From positions 434,001 to 498,000 of the forward strand of contig NZ_CP074404.1 in NCBI RefSeq assembly GCF_018388465.1: a DNA stretch of 64,000 nucleotides, written 5' to 3'. Position numbers and translations under genes: made by a program. The notes beneath the pieces are model-generated. The model was given only the letters and a program-made list of their open reading frames with translations, made no database searches and was not told the origin of the DNA. Positions 18,604 through 26,410 of this stretch are shown here, piece after piece (within the stretch, counting starts at the first letter, position 1; every line of letters begins with the position of its first letter). Source of the DNA: Cellulomonas fengjieae. Lineage in GTDB: Bacteria > Actinomycetota > Actinomycetes > Actinomycetales > Cellulomonadaceae.

Positions 18604-19706
18604 CCGGCCTCTGGAAGCACCCGCGGGTGCGGCTCTGGGGTGGCCTGGCGATCGCTGCGGTGCTGCTGTTCGGTGCCGCGCCGGCGCTGCTGTCCGACTT
18701 CCGGCTGAACCTGCTGGCCAAGTTCTGCTGCCTGGCCATGGTCGCGGTCGGCATCGGCCTGGCCTGGGGGCGCGGCGGGATGCTCGTGCTCGGGCAGGGC
18801 GTCTTCTTCGGCCTCGGCGGCTACCTGATGGCCATGCACCTCAAGCTCTCCGACGCCGGCCCCGGTGGCGTGCCCGACTTCATGCTCCTGTACGGCGACG
18901 GCACGGTGCCGAGCTGGTGGGAGCCGTTCCGGGACCCGGTCGTGACGATCGTGGCGATCCTCGTCCTGCCCGCGCTCGTCGCGACCCTCCTGGGGCTCGC
19001 GGTGTTCCGGCGGCGGGTCCGGGGCGCCTACTTCGCGATCCTGTCCCAGGCGCTCGCGGCCGCGTTCGCCATCCTGCTGGTGGGCCAGCAGAAGGTCACC
19101 GGCGGCACCAACGGGCTGAACGGCTTCCGGTCGTTCTTCGGCTTCACGCTGTCGGACCCGGTGAACAAGCGGATGCTCTACTTCATCGCGGCGGGCGTGC
19201 TGCTGGCGATGGTCCTGGTGGTGCGGCTCGTGATGAGCTCGCGCTACGGCGAGCTGCTCGTCGCGGTGCGCGACCAGGAGAACCGCGTCCGCTTCCTCGG
19301 CTACGACCCCGCGCTGGTCAAGGTGGTCGCGTACGCGATCGCCGCCTGCTTCGCGGCCATCGGCGGTGCCCTGTTCACGCCCATCGTCGGGATCATCTCG
19401 CCCGCCGACGTGGGCGTCGTGCCCTCCATCGCGTTCCTGGTCGGCGTCGCGATCGGCGGCCGGGCCACGCTGCTCGGGCCGGTGCTCGGCGCGATCGGGG
19501 TGTCGTGGGCCGAGACGACGCTGTCCGAGTCGTTCCCGTCGTTCTGGATCTACTTCCAGGGCGCGCTGTTCATCCTCGTCGTCGCGTTCCTGCCCAACGG
19601 GCTCGCGACGATCGGCAGCCTGCTGCGACGACGACGCGCCCGGGACCCGGAGACCGCGCCCGACCCGGCGCCCGCCACCCTCGAGACTGCGGGGACACCC
19701 TCATGA
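18600..19706 (+). CDS. urtC: Urea ABC transporter permease UrtC
   Basis: 368 residues from GTG 18600, overlapping the urtB stop. LivM-type permease with about nine to ten helices; diagnostic stretches are AWGRGGMLVLGQGVFFGLGGYLMAM, VTGGTNGLNGF and the EAA loop LLVAVRDQENRVRFLGYD. The short cytoplasmic C-tail is Arg- and Pro-rich. It pairs with UrtB. The gene overlaps urtD by four bases (ATGA), consistent with coupled translation of the whole transporter. Confidence 0.95.
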   Translation: MTGLWKHPRVRLWGGLAIAAVLLFGAAPALLSDFRLNLLAKFCCLAMVAVGIGLAWGRGGMLVLGQGVFFGLGGYLMAMHLKLSDAGPGGVPDFMLLYGDGTVPSWWEPFRDPVVTIVAILVLPALVATLLGLAVFRRRVRGAYFAILSQALAAAFAILLVGQQKVTGGTNGLNGFRSFFGFTLSDPVNKRMLYFIAAGVLLAMVLVVRLVMSSRYGELLVAVRDQENRVRFLGYDPALVKVVAYAIAACFAAIGGALFTPIVGIISPADVGVVPSIAFLVGVAIGGRATLLGPVLGAIGVSWAETTLSESFPSFWIYFQGALFILVVAFLPNGLATIGSLLRRRRARDPETAPDPAPATLETAGTPS

Positions 19707-20527
19707 CCGGATCGCTGGACCCCGACGCGCTCGAGCAGGTGATCGCGTCCGACGAGTCCCGGTTCCGCCACGACTACCTGGAGATCCGCGACCTGCGGGT
19801 CGTGTTCGACGGGTTCGTCGCCGTGGCCGGGGTCGACCTGACGGTGACGCAGGGCGACCTGCGGTTCCTCATCGGCCCGAACGGGGCCGGCAAGACCACG
19901 ATCGTCGACGCCATCACCGGGCTCGCGCCGGCCACCGGGTCGATCAGGTTCGGTGGGGTCGACCTGCTGGGCAAGCCGTCGCACAAGGTGGCCCGCGCCG
20001 GGGTCGGGCGGACGTTCCAGACCGCCAGCGTGTTCGACGAGCTCTCCGTGCTGCAGAACCTCGACATCGCGGCCGGGGCCCGCCGGTCCGGCCGGGTGCT
20101 GATGCGTCGGCGGTCCGCGGTGCCGGAGGCCGTCGAGGCGGCGCTCGAGACGGTGGGTCTGACACACCTGCGGGACCAGCCCGCGGGCGTGCTGGCGCAC
20201 GGGCAGAAGCAGTGGCTCGAGATCGGGATGCTGCTGGTGCAGGACGCCCGGCTGCTGCTCCTCGACGAGCCCGTCGCGGGCATGAGCCACGCCGAGCGCG
20301 AGGAGACCGGGCTGCTCCTGCAGCGGATCGGTGCCCAGCGCACGGTGGTGGTCGTGGAGCACGACATGGAGTTCCTGCGCAGCTTCGCCTCGTCGGTGAC
20401 CGTGCTCCACCAGGGGTCGGTGCTGAGCGAGGGGACGGTGGCGCAGGTGCAGGCGGACCCGAAGGTGGTCGAGGTGTACCTGGGCCGCGGTGCGGGTTCT
20501 CGAGGAACAGGGGTCTCGGATGCTTGA
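19703..20527 (+). CDS. urtD: Urea ABC transporter ATPase UrtD
   Basis: 274 residues. Walker A GPNGAGKT (58-65), signature LAHGQKQ (164-170) and Walker B LLLLDEP (184-190) are intact; the HGQKQ form of the signature, with EIGMLLVQDARL after it, is typical of UrtD rather than LivG. A 25-residue N-terminal extension precedes the first strand. It powers urea import from the cytoplasmic face with UrtE. The 3' end overlaps urtE by eight bases. Confidence 0.95.
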   Translation: MTGSLDPDALEQVIASDESRFRHDYLEIRDLRVVFDGFVAVAGVDLTVTQGDLRFLIGPNGAGKTTIVDAITGLAPATGSIRFGGVDLLGKPSHKVARAGVGRTFQTASVFDELSVLQNLDIAAGARRSGRVLMRRRSAVPEAVEAALETVGLTHLRDQPAGVLAHGQKQWLEIGMLLVQDARLLLLDEPVAGMSHAEREETGLLLQRIGAQRTVVVVEHDMEFLRSFASSVTVLHQGSVLSEGTVAQVQADPKVVEVYLGRGAGSRGTGVSDA

Positions 20528-21215
20528 GCTCACCGGCGTGCACGTCGGCTACGGGCGCACGGCCGTGGTGCACGGGGTCGACATCGCTGTGGCCGACGGT
20601 GGCGTGACCGCGATCATGGGCCACAACGGCGCCGGCAAGACGACGCTGCTGCGGGCTGCCGTCGGGCTGCTGCCGGTGCGGAGCGGACGCGTGACGCTCT
20701 TCGGCGAGGATGTCTCGCGGCTGCGACCGCACCAGCGGGTCCGCCGCGGGCTCGCGTACGTGCCGCAGGGCCAGCAGTCGTTCGGGCAGCTGACCGCGCG
20801 GGAGAACCTCCAGCTCGTCGTGGACGGCGCGGGGTCGGCCGGGGCGTCGCGCATGGCGGACGCGCTGGACCTGTTCCCGGCGCTGCGCGACCTGCTCGGG
20901 CGGCGCGCGGGCCTGCTGTCCGGGGGGCAGCGCCAGCAGCTCGCCATCGCCCGCGCGCTGCTCACCGGGCCACGGGTGCTGATCCTCGACGAGCCGACGG
21001 AGGGCATCCAGCCGTCCGTCGTGCAGGAGATCGAGGACGCCATCGGCACCCTCACCCGGGCCGGCGACCTGTCGGTGCTGCTGGTCGAGCAGCACGTCGG
21101 GTTCGCGCTCGCGGCGGCCGGTCAGTACTACGTGCTCGAGTCCGGCCGGGTGACGCGCTCCGGTGCCGGCGGCGCCGACCAGGAGGCCGACGTGCGCGCG
21201 GCGATGGCCCTGTGA
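20520..21215 (+). CDS. urtE: Urea ABC transporter ATPase UrtE
   Basis: 231 residues from ATG 20520; a GTG at 20490 is in frame but would overlap urtD further. Walker A GHNGAGKT (34-41), signature LSGGQRQ (133-139), Walker B LILDEP and the UrtE-diagnostic EPTEGIQPS immediately after it. It forms the ATPase dimer with UrtD. The GntR regulator gene starts about 22 bp past its stop, so the regulator may be made from the same transcript. Confidence 0.95.
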   Translation: MLELTGVHVGYGRTAVVHGVDIAVADGGVTAIMGHNGAGKTTLLRAAVGLLPVRSGRVTLFGEDVSRLRPHQRVRRGLAYVPQGQQSFGQLTARENLQLVVDGAGSAGASRMADALDLFPALRDLLGRRAGLLSGGQRQQLAIARALLTGPRVLILDEPTEGIQPSVVQEIEDAIGTLTRAGDLSVLLVEQHVGFALAAAGQYYVLESGRVTRSGAGGADQEADVRAAMAL

Positions 21216-21237
21216 GAGAGGTCTACGCTTCGTGACC

Positions 21238-21942
21238 ATGAGCACGGGCGGGACGACGGAGCTGCCGCAGGACCCGCGCCCCCTGCGCGACGTCGTCTAC
21301 CAGCGGCTGCGCGACGAGATCCTCAACGGCCGCATCTCGCCGCGGGAACGGCTGACCGAGCCCAAGCTCGGCAAGCTCTTCGAGGTGTCCCGGACCCCCG
21401 TGCGCGAGGCCCTGTCGCGGCTGCTGTCCGACGGGCTCGTGGAGCGGACCGACTTCGGGTACGCCGTCGTCGTGCCCAGCTTGGAGGACCTGCGCAACCT
21501 CTACGAGCTGCGGATCACCCTGGAGCTGCGCGGGATCGGCCGGGCGATCGAGAACCCGCAGGTCCGCCACGACGAGGACCTGCTGCGGGCCGAGCGGGAC
21601 AGGTGGGCCGAGCTGCGCGACGCCCCGCCGGAGCCTGACGCGAGCTTCGTGCTGTTCGACGAGGGGTTCCACCAGGTGCTCTCCCGCTCGTCCGGCAACA
21701 CCCAGCTGACCGGCGCGCTGGTCACGGTGAACCAGAAGATCCGGGCGGTGCGCATGCACGACTTCGTCGAGCCGGACCGCATCACCGCGACCATCGACGA
21801 GCACCTCGAGATCCTCACGCTGGTGCTGGCGCGCGAGCTGCCGTCGGCGCTGACCGCCCTGCACAAGCACGTGGGGGAGTCGCTGGAGGTCGTCATGGAG
21901 CGGGCGACGCGCTCGATGACGCGCATGGCTCTCGCGGGCTGA
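21238..21942 (+). CDS. GntR-family regulator, FCD subfamily
   Basis: 234 residues from ATG 21238; a GTG two codons earlier is equally possible. The winged helix-turn-helix is clear (about 15-80): VVYQRLRDEILNGRISPRE, then EPKLGKLFEVSRTPVREALSRL. The C-terminal all-alpha FCD domain (about 85-225) includes the metal/ligand-type residues in FDEGFHQVLSRSS, IDEHLEIL and ALHKHVGE. Members usually repress catabolic operons and release DNA on binding a small acid. Placed between the urea transporter and the urea-degrading genes, it is the likely ligand-responsive repressor of both. Candidate operators with a TGTATACA core lie before urtA and before urea carboxylase. Confidence 0.9.
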   Translation: MSTGGTTELPQDPRPLRDVVYQRLRDEILNGRISPRERLTEPKLGKLFEVSRTPVREALSRLLSDGLVERTDFGYAVVVPSLEDLRNLYELRITLELRGIGRAIENPQVRHDEDLLRAERDRWAELRDAPPEPDASFVLFDEGFHQVLSRSSGNTQLTGALVTVNQKIRAVRMHDFVEPDRITATIDEHLEILTLVLARELPSALTALHKHVGESLEVVMERATRSMTRMALAG

Positions 21943-22548
21943 CTAGCCGCCGACGTCGGTGCAGTCCGTCCCGCTGTAGCAGACGGGTCGGTCCGGAGGT
22001 GGGGGAGTCGGCTTCGGGACGGTCGTGCGGAGCCGGTCCAGCGGGATGATCCCGTCGCGGTGCGGGGGTCTGGGCGGGTCCGTGGGCGAGATGCTCGCGC
22101 TGCACGGCGTCTGCTCGGAGGTGATGGTGCCGGGCCGCTCCTGCGTCGCCGGTTCGATGGTGACGTCGAGGCAGACGCTCGCGTGCACCGTCCTCGGCCA
22201 GATGATGCCCAGCTCCGCCCTCACCTCCAGGCCGACCTCGGCACGCGTCTGTCCGTCCTCGTCCATCGCGACGAAGAAGAATGTCGGCCCGGTCTCCCGG
22301 TTGAGCTCGTTGAGGGCGCGCAGACCGTCGCTGTGGGGGTGCCGACTCCGGAGCTCGCCGACCCGGTCGTGCAGGCTCGCCCTGCTCGACGTCAGCGCCT
22401 GCGACAGCGCGCGGTCCTCGGGGTCCATCGCCCACACCCGTTCGGCCTCGGCGAGGGTCCGGGCGGCCCACAGCGCCGCGGCCCCGACCAGCAGGGTCGT
22501 GGTCACGATCACGACGCGTCGGCGCGTAGGTCCTCGTCGTAGCTCCAT
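21943..22548 (-). CDS. Single-pass membrane protein, unknown
   Basis: 201 residues from ATG 22548, with GGGAG before it; a GTG at 22578 would add ten residues. A basic N-terminus (RRGPTRRR) and one helix (VVIVTTTLLVGAAALWAA, about 12-30) anchor the protein, with the rest likely outside. The tail is Pro-rich (PKPTPPPPDRP) and ends with two cysteines. No family was recognised. Its stop codon abuts that of the GntR gene with no spacer. It breaks the urea island between the transporter arm and the catabolic arm, and its link to urea is unclear. Confidence 0.65.
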   Translation of the reverse strand: MELRRGPTRRRVVIVTTTLLVGAAALWAARTLAEAERVWAMDPEDRALSQALTSSRASLHDRVGELRSRHPHSDGLRALNELNRETGPTFFFVAMDEDGQTRAEVGLEVRAELGIIWPRTVHASVCLDVTIEPATQERPGTITSEQTPCSASISPTDPPRPPHRDGIIPLDRLRTTVPKPTPPPPDRPVCYSGTDCTDVGG

Positions 22549-22660
22549 GCGTCTCCCGTTGTCGTCCGGCCCGATCACGATGTCGTACGCGGATCACGTA
22601 ACGGCCACGGCGAGGCAACGATGCGGGCCTGCTTGCCGCAGCCTGACGTGGGAAGCAGGT

Positions 22661-22698
22661 GTAACGCAGCGTTTACGCGCGGGCGCGGGGTGAGAAAC
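22661..22698. promoter_or_regulatory. GlnR-like half-sites upstream of urea carboxylase
   Basis: GTAAC (22661) and TTTAC (22672) are 11 bp apart, and GAAAC (22694) is a further 22 bp on, all on one 11-bp grid, as in GlnR boxes. Ten bases after GAAAC stands a candidate minus-10 TACGGT (22709-22714). The spacing from GAAAC to minus-10 equals that upstream of urtA. Confidence 0.6.
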
Positions 22699-22728
22699 AC
22701 AGCGTCCCTACGGTGCCGGATACCGGGG

Positions 22729-22740
22729 TGTATACATCCC
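22729..22740. promoter_or_regulatory. Candidate GntR operator before urea carboxylase
   Basis: TGTATACATCCC, the exact reverse complement of the 12-bp element before urtA, starting 14 bp after the candidate minus-10. Its position near or past the transcription start suits a repressor. Confidence 0.6.
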
Positions 22741-22792
22741 GCGCCGGGCGCTCTACGGGGTGGCCGGTCCACGCTCGCACCCGGGGGACTTC

Positions 22793-25700
22793 GTGTTCGA
22801 CACCCTGCTCGTGGCCAACCGTGGCGAGATCGCCGTCCGCATCCTGCGCAGCGCGCGCGAGCTCGGCCTCAAGACCGTGGCGGTCTACTCGGACGCCGAC
22901 GCGGCCGCCCCGCACGTGCGCCTGGCCGACGTGGCGGTGCGCCTCGGGCCCGCGGCGGCGGGCGAGAGCTACCTGCGGCCGGAGCTCGTGCTCCACGCCG
23001 CGGCCGAGACCGGCGCCGGCGCGATCCACCCGGGCTACGGCTTCCTGTCCGAGAACGCGCAGTTCGCCCGCGAGGTCGAGGCAGCCGGCATCGCGTTCGT
23101 CGGACCCACGCCCGCGCAGCTGTCGGTGTTCGGTGACAAGCACCGGGCGCGCGAGGCGGCGCAGGCGGCGGGGGTGCCGCTGGTCGCGGGCAGCGGGCTG
23201 CTGGGATCGGTCGACGAGGCGCTCGCGGCGGCGTCCGTGGTGGGCTACCCCGTCATGGTCAAGGCCGTCGGCGGCGGCGGGGGGATCGGCATGCAGGCGT
23301 GCGCCGACGCCGACGAGCTGGCGGCCGCGTTCGCCCGGGTGCAGCGCCTGGCCGCGGCGAGCTTCGGCAGTGCCGGGGTGTTCCTGGAGCGGTTCGTGTC
23401 CCGCGCGCGGCACCTGGAGGTGCAGGTGTTCGGGGACGGTGCCGGGCGGGTGGTGAGCCTGGGCGACCGGGACTGCTCGCTGCAGCGTCGCAACCAGAAG
23501 GTGGTCGAGGAGGCCCCGGCGCCCGCCCTGCCCGACGAGGTCCGCGCGATGCTGCACGAGTCGGCCCGTGCGCTGACCTCGTCGGTGCAGTACCGGTCCG
23601 CGGGCACGGTCGAGTACGTGTACGACGTGGACCGCGGCGAGGCGTCGTTCCTCGAGGTGAACACGCGCCTGCAGGTCGAGCACCCGGTGACCGAGGCCGT
23701 CACGGGTGTCGACCTGGTGGCGTGGATGCTGCAGCTGGCCCAGGGCGATGCGTTGTTCCTGGACGGGCTCCCCGACGCGGGGCCCACGATCGAGGGGCAC
23801 GCCGTCGAGGTCCGCGTGTACGCCGAGGACCCCCGCAAGGACTACCAGCCGAGCGCCGGGCTGCTCACGGAGGTCGTCTACCCCGACGACCCTGCGGTGC
23901 GCGTGGACGCCTGGGCCGAGACCGGTCAGCAGGTGACCAGCCACTACGACCCGATGCTGGCCAAGGTCATCGTGCACGCCCCGGACCGGGCCGCGGCGTT
24001 CGCGGCGTCGGGTCGCGCGCTCGCGGGCACGCGGTTCACCGGCGTGCAGACCAACCTGCCCCTGCTGCGCGAGGTCGTCGGCCTGCCGGAGGTCCTGGCC
24101 GCCGAGCACACGACCGGCACGCTCGCGGGCGTGACCGACGACGAGCCGTACGTCGACGTGGTGCGACCGGGGGTCATGACGACGGTGCAGGACTGGCCGG
24201 GCAGGCTCGGGCTCTGGGACGTCGGGATCTCACCGTCGGGTCCGATGGACGACCTGTCGTTCCGGCTGGGCAACCGCGCGCTCGGCAATCCCGAGGGTGC
24301 CCCCGGGCTGGAGTGCACGCTGACCGGTCCGCGCCTGCGGTTCAGCCACGAGACGGTGGTCTGCGTGACGGGTGCGCCCGCGCCGGTGACCGTCGACGGG
24401 TCGCCGGTGCCGCAGTGGGAGCCCGTGACCGTGCCCCCCGGCGGCGTCCTCGACGTCGGCGCACCGCACGACGCCGGCCTGCGCACCTACGTGCTGCTGC
24501 GCGGAGGGCTCGACGTCCCCCTCTACCTCGGGTCGGCGTCGACGTTCTCGATGGGTGGCTTCGGCGGGTACACGGGCCGCGCGCTGGCGGTGGGCGACAC
24601 GCTCGTGCCGGGGATCCCGTCGGGGCCCGAGCCGGTCGCCGTCCCGGACGAGGTCCGCCCGGAGCTCGTGCACACGTGGGAGGTCGCGGTCCAGGAGGGC
24701 CCGCAGCCGGCGCCGTCCTACTTCACGCCGGCCGACATGGAGATGTTCTACGCCGCGACCTGGCAGGTACAGACGCACGCCAACCGCACCGGGATCCGGC
24801 TGACCGGGCCCAAGCCGCAGTGGGCGCGCCCGGACGGGGGCGAGGCGGGGCTGCACCCGTCGAACCTGCACGACAACCCGTACTCCGTCGGTGCGCTCAA
24901 CGTCTCCGGGGACACCCCGATCCTGCTCGGGCCGGACGGCCCGAGCCTCGGCGGGTTCGCCTGCCCGCTGACCGTGGTGGTGGGCCACCGCTGGAAGATG
25001 GGTCAGATCCGCCCCGGGGACACGGTCCGGCTGGTCCCCGTGCCGGAGGCGACCGCGGACGCGCTGCGCACCGACGACGTCCTGCGTGCCTCCGCGCACC
25101 TGGGGCCGGACGTGCTCACGGGCCCGGACGGCGACGACGGCGTGCTCGCCCGGGTGGTCGGCGGCACGGGCTCGCCCGACGTCGTCTACCTGCGCGGCGG
25201 CGACGACAACGTGCTCGTCGAGTACGGCCCGATGGTCCTGGACCTCGGCCTGCGCATGCGCGTGCACGCGCTGAGCGAGGCGCTCCGAGCCTCCGGCGCC
25301 CCCGGGGTCGTCGACATCACGCCCGGCGTCCGCAGCCTGCACGTGCATGTCGACCCGTCGCGGATCTCCGTGCGGGCGCTGGTCGAGGTGCTGGTCGGTC
25401 TGGAGGCGTCGCTGCCCGCGACGGAGGACCTGGTGGTACCCAGCCGGCGCATCCACCTGCCGCTGTCCTTCGACGACCCCGTGATCGCGGAGGCGGTCGC
25501 GCGGTACCAGGCCGGTGTCCGGCCGGAGGCGCCGTGGCTGCCGTCGAACATCGAGTTCATCCGCCGGATCAACGGCCTGCCGTCGGTCGACGACGTGTTC
25601 GACACGATGATGGCCGCCGAGTACCTGGTGCTCGGCCTGGGCGACGTCTACCTCGGTGCCCCGCTGGCCGTCCCGCTGGACCCCCGGCACCGCCTCATGA

Positions 25701-26410
25701 CCACCAAGTACAACCCGGCCCGCACGTGGACCGCGTCCGACACGGTCGGCCTGGGCGGTCAGTACCTGTGCGTCTACGGGATGGACTCACCCGGCGGCTA
25801 CCAGCTGGTGGGCCGCACGGTGCCGATCTGGTCCGGACACCGGCAGCGGGGGGTGTTCGAGCCCGGCAAGCCCTGGCTGCTGCGGTTCTTCGACCGCGTG
25901 GTGTGGCACCCGGTGAGCGCCGACGAGCTGCTCACCCAGCGTGAGGCGTTCGCCGCCGGGCGGCTGGACGTCGAGGTCGAGCACGGCACGTTCTCCTACC
26001 GCGAGCACCTGGCGCTGCTCGCCGAGCACGCCGACGACATCGCCGAGTTCCAGGCCCGGCAGGCCGCCGCGTTCGCCGAGGAGCGGACCGCGTGGGCCCT
26101 CGCGGGCGAGCTGGACGCGACGGAGGACCCCGAACCGCCCGCGCTCGAGGTCGCCGCCGGGCCGGGGCAGATCGAGCTGCTGGACGGGTGCGTGCTGGTG
26201 GAGGCGCCGATGGTGGGCAGCGTCTGGCGGGTCGAGGTCCGGGCCGGTGAGCAGGTCACGGAGGGGGACCTGCTGGTCGCCCTCGAAGCCATGAAGCTCG
26301 AGCTCGGGGTCGTCGCCCCCGCGGGCGGGACCGTGCTCGAGATCCTCGTCGAGCCGGGGCAGCACGTCGCACCCGGGACCCCCCTGGCGATCCTGGCGGT
26401 GGGTGCGTGA
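22793..26410 (+). CDS. uca: Urea carboxylase (biotin-dependent)
   Basis: 1205 residues from GTG 22793, preceded by GGGGGA; GTG 22760 would add eleven residues. Order of domains: biotin carboxylase/ATP-grasp (about 1-445, with VANRGEIAVR and KAVGGGGGIGM), a KipA/AHS2-like half (about 455-770), a KipI/AHS1-like half (about 780-1010), a linker and a biotinyl carrier domain with EAMKLE (biotin lysine K1168). This is the full architecture of urea carboxylase. The enzyme carboxylates urea with ATP and bicarbonate to allophanate. The related guanidine carboxylase cannot be excluded by eye, but the Urt transporter argues for urea. Its stop overlaps the allophanate hydrolase start. Confidence 0.93.
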   Translation: MFDTLLVANRGEIAVRILRSARELGLKTVAVYSDADAAAPHVRLADVAVRLGPAAAGESYLRPELVLHAAAETGAGAIHPGYGFLSENAQFAREVEAAGIAFVGPTPAQLSVFGDKHRAREAAQAAGVPLVAGSGLLGSVDEALAAASVVGYPVMVKAVGGGGGIGMQACADADELAAAFARVQRLAAASFGSAGVFLERFVSRARHLEVQVFGDGAGRVVSLGDRDCSLQRRNQKVVEEAPAPALPDEVRAMLHESARALTSSVQYRSAGTVEYVYDVDRGEASFLEVNTRLQVEHPVTEAVTGVDLVAWMLQLAQGDALFLDGLPDAGPTIEGHAVEVRVYAEDPRKDYQPSAGLLTEVVYPDDPAVRVDAWAETGQQVTSHYDPMLAKVIVHAPDRAAAFAASGRALAGTRFTGVQTNLPLLREVVGLPEVLAAEHTTGTLAGVTDDEPYVDVVRPGVMTTVQDWPGRLGLWDVGISPSGPMDDLSFRLGNRALGNPEGAPGLECTLTGPRLRFSHETVVCVTGAPAPVTVDGSPVPQWEPVTVPPGGVLDVGAPHDAGLRTYVLLRGGLDVPLYLGSASTFSMGGFGGYTGRALAVGDTLVPGIPSGPEPVAVPDEVRPELVHTWEVAVQEGPQPAPSYFTPADMEMFYAATWQVQTHANRTGIRLTGPKPQWARPDGGEAGLHPSNLHDNPYSVGALNVSGDTPILLGPDGPSLGGFACPLTVVVGHRWKMGQIRPGDTVRLVPVPEATADALRTDDVLRASAHLGPDVLTGPDGDDGVLARVVGGTGSPDVVYLRGGDDNVLVEYGPMVLDLGLRMRVHALSEALRASGAPGVVDITPGVRSLHVHVDPSRISVRALVEVLVGLEASLPATEDLVVPSRRIHLPLSFDDPVIAEAVARYQAGVRPEAPWLPSNIEFIRRINGLPSVDDVFDTMMAAEYLVLGLGDVYLGAPLAVPLDPRHRLMTTKYNPARTWTASDTVGLGGQYLCVYGMDSPGGYQLVGRTVPIWSGHRQRGVFEPGKPWLLRFFDRVVWHPVSADELLTQREAFAAGRLDVEVEHGTFSYREHLALLAEHADDIAEFQARQAAAFAEERTAWALAGELDATEDPEPPALEVAAGPGQIELLDGCVLVEAPMVGSVWRVEVRAGEQVTEGDLLVALEAMKLELGVVAPAGGTVLEILVEPGQHVAPGTPLAILAVGA

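Noticed and set aside
22793..26410. Guanidine carboxylase instead of urea carboxylase
   Set aside because: No carboxyguanidine deiminase genes or riboswitch-like leader seen, and a dedicated urea transporter is adjacent; kept only as an alternative.
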